NCBI GenBank assembly: GCA_002431545.1
Contig: DJFY01000107.1
Coordinates: 4,529 to 12,538, forward strand
Direction: 5' to 3'
Length of the DNA stretch: 8,010 bases
DNA from: Cellvibrionales bacterium UBA5860
GTDB taxonomy: Bacteria; Pseudomonadota; Gammaproteobacteria; Pseudomonadales; Porticoccaceae
Under the pieces are notes generated by a model, which ran no database searches, had not been told where the DNA came from, and saw only the letters and a list, made by a program, of their open reading frames with translations. This document shows, piece after piece, positions 6,878 through 8,010 of this stretch (the stretch's first letter is position 1; each line of letters starts with the position of its first letter). The translations under genes and the position numbers were made by a program.

Positions 6878-7270
6878 TTAGTCCGCCTTTACAAATACGG
6901 ACTTGCCACGGATTTCCACAGGGTAGACCGCAATCCGTACGCCTTCGTCCTCTAAGCACTGACCCGAAGTGAGACTGAAATGCTGCTTCAGGATGGGTGA
7001 GGCCACTGCCAGTTCGTCGCCGATACTGCATAGAATGCCGCGCGCTAGGACGTTGGCATGACTGAAGGGGTCGTAGTTGCCAGTAGCGTACACAGTGTCG
7101 GTGTCGAGAACGCGAAACAGAGCGATCTGCACTTCTTCAGGTGTGTCGGCATGTAGCAACGCGGCCACGCCAGCGTCATAGGGCAGGTCGTCGAGCTGGC
7201 ACATTTCGATCCAGTTTGATTCTGCGGCGGATGCGGCTGTGGTTGAGGCCTGTGTTACGCTCGAATTCAT
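6878..7270 (-). CDS. nirD: Nitrite reductase (NAD(P)H) small subunit, Rieske-like fold
   Basis: NirD partners NirB in the cytoplasmic six-electron reduction of nitrite to ammonium. The 130-residue protein contains the family motifs: WIEMCQLDDLP (20-30), GVAALL (34-39), VQIALFRV (47-54), YATGNYDPFSHANVLARGI (61-79), SPILKQHFSL (91-100) and GQCLED (103-108). As is usual in NirD, the fold is Rieske-like but the Cys/His pairs that would bind a [2Fe-2S] cluster are absent. The first 19 residues are a Ser/Thr/Ala-rich tail outside the domain. The start ATG at 7270 overlaps the nirB stop in an ATGA junction and is preceded by a very good Shine-Dalgarno, which fixes the start. Confidence 0.96.
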   Translation of the reverse strand: MNSSVTQASTTAASAAESNWIEMCQLDDLPYDAGVAALLHADTPEEVQIALFRVLDTDTVYATGNYDPFSHANVLARGILCSIGDELAVASPILKQHFSLTSGQCLEDEGVRIAVYPVEIRGKSVFVKAD

Positions 7271-8010
7271 ACCAGCGCCTCCTCGCGTTCTTCTTCCCGC
7301 GCGGGCCGAATCTGGCCCCGTTCCTCGACGAAGATGACATTGCTGTCAGCCTTGTCGCTATTGATAAACGGCCGGAATATTTTGAGTTTTTCCTCGTTTT
7401 CGATAGTAGTTTTCCATTCGCACTGGTAGGTGTCGATGACTTCCGCCATTTCCGCTTCCAACTGATCGCAGATGCCCAGTGAATCCTCGATCACGACTTC
7501 GCGCAAATAATCGATCCCGCCTTCCATATTGTCGAGCCAGGTCGAGGTGCGCTGCAGACGATCGGCAGTACGCACGTAAAACATCAGAAAGCGGTCGACA
7601 TATTTGATCAGCGTTGCTTTATCCAGATCAGTGGCAAACAAGTCCGCATGCCGCGGTTTCATGCCGCCATTACCGCATATGTACAGGTTCCAGCCGTTTT
7701 CCGTCGCGATAATGCCAAAGTCCTTGCTCTGTGCTTCGGCGCATTCTCGCGTACAGCCGGAGACAGCGGATTTTATTTTGTGGGGTGAGCGCAGGCCCTT
7801 GTAGCGGTGTTCGACTTCCAGGGCCAGGGCGACGCTGTCCTGCTGGCCGTAGCGGCACCAGGTGCTGCCGACACAGCTTTTCACCGTACGCAAAGCCTTG
7901 CCGTAGGCATGGCCGGTTTCAAAGCCGGCATCCACCAGCTCGCGCCAGATCAGGGGCAGCTGTTCGAGTCGTGCACCAAACAGATCGATTCGCTGGCCGC
8001 CGGTGATCTT
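7267..8010 (-). CDS. nirB: Nitrite reductase (NAD(P)H) large subunit, C-terminal part (5' end beyond right edge)
   Basis: The visible 247 residues are the sirohaem/[4Fe-4S] catalytic end of the assimilatory nitrite reductase; the FAD/NAD-binding half is outside the window. The segment opens with KITGGQRIDLFG, very close to E. coli NirB (KVTGGQRIDLLG). The cluster and sirohaem ligands are present as C46-x5-C52 (SCVGSTWC) and C86-x3-C90 (SGCTRECAEA), counted from the right edge. GHAYGKALRTVKSCVG (33-48) and the downstream DRLQRTSTWLDNMEGGIDYL stretch are also typical. The frame is open from base 8010, so any start inside the window, such as the GTG at 7935, would be internal to the conserved region and is not real. 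It ends in a charged tail (REEEREEALV) and overlaps nirD by 4 bases (ATGA). It is the first visible gene of the operon; the operon promoter and any regulator or transporter genes would lie further right. Confidence 0.97.
   Translation of the reverse strand, partial: KITGGQRIDLFGARLEQLPLIWRELVDAGFETGHAYGKALRTVKSCVGSTWCRYGQQDSVALALEVEHRYKGLRSPHKIKSAVSGCTRECAEAQSKDFGIIATENGWNLYICGNGGMKPRHADLFATDLDKATLIKYVDRFLMFYVRTADRLQRTSTWLDNMEGGIDYLREVVIEDSLGICDQLEAEMAEVIDTYQCEWKTTIENEEKLKIFRPFINSDKADSNVIFVEERGQIRPAREEEREEALV
7278..7284 (-). promoter_or_regulatory. Strong ribosome binding site of nirD
   Basis: Minus-strand GAGGAGG lies 7 bases before the nirD ATG, inside the last codons of nirB. It supports re-initiation at the ATGA overlap and so fixes the nirD start. 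Confidence 0.75.

Noticed and set aside
6878..7031. N-terminal extension of the PhzF-like protein starting at an ATG inside nirD
   Set aside because: The extension has no PhzF similarity and overlaps well-conserved nirD codons; the TTG at 6854 fits the family start better.
7267..7935. nirB starting at the GTG at 7935
   Set aside because: The frame is open to the right edge and the residues before 7935 match conserved NirB sequence, so this is an internal codon of a truncated gene.

Overview
The window is one end of a nitrate/nitrite assimilation operon from what is probably a free-living gammaproteobacterium. That assignment rests on protein style (NirB/NirD and SUMT resembling Pseudomonas/Escherichia-type proteins) and operon composition; the genus cannot be named from sequence reading alone. 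Every supportable gene lies on the minus strand, so transcription runs from high to low coordinates.

In transcription order: the C-terminal third of nirB (cut by the right edge, to 7267), nirD (7270-6878), a divergent PhzF-family isomerase-like gene (about 6854-5931), a NarB/NasA-type molybdenum nitrate reductase (5886-3682), a single protein fusing a DmsB-like four-cluster ferredoxin to a DmsC-like membrane anchor (3682-1673), and uroporphyrinogen-III C-methyltransferase (1694-855). The genes are tightly packed: ATGA overlap nirB/nirD, 23 bases nirD/phzF-like, 44 bases phzF-like/nasA, TGATG overlap nasA/dmsBC, and a 22-base overlap dmsBC/cobA. This argues for one polycistronic, translationally coupled transcript whose promoter lies beyond the right edge.

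The logic of the operon is nitrate to nitrite (NasA) to ammonium (NirBD), with cobA feeding precorrin-2 towards the siroheme that NirB needs. The unusual part is electron delivery. NasA is short (734 aa), has no C-terminal [2Fe-2S] extension, and no NasC-type flavoprotein gene is visible. Its immediate partner is instead a ferredoxin-plus-membrane-anchor fusion of the kind that takes electrons from quinol in DMSO-reductase-family respiratory enzymes. Neither protein shows a Tat signal, so the inferred complex is a cytoplasm-facing, possibly quinol-driven assimilatory nitrate reductase. The PhzF-like gene inside the operon has no obvious role in it.

Downstream of cobA is a 214-base AT-rich gap holding a plausible promoter, followed by the N-terminal 213 residues of a Gfo/Idh/MocA-family oxidoreductase that runs off the left edge. 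It appears to belong to a different, possibly polysaccharide-related, unit. No tRNA, rRNA, CRISPR array, insertion sequence or clear intrinsic terminator was seen.
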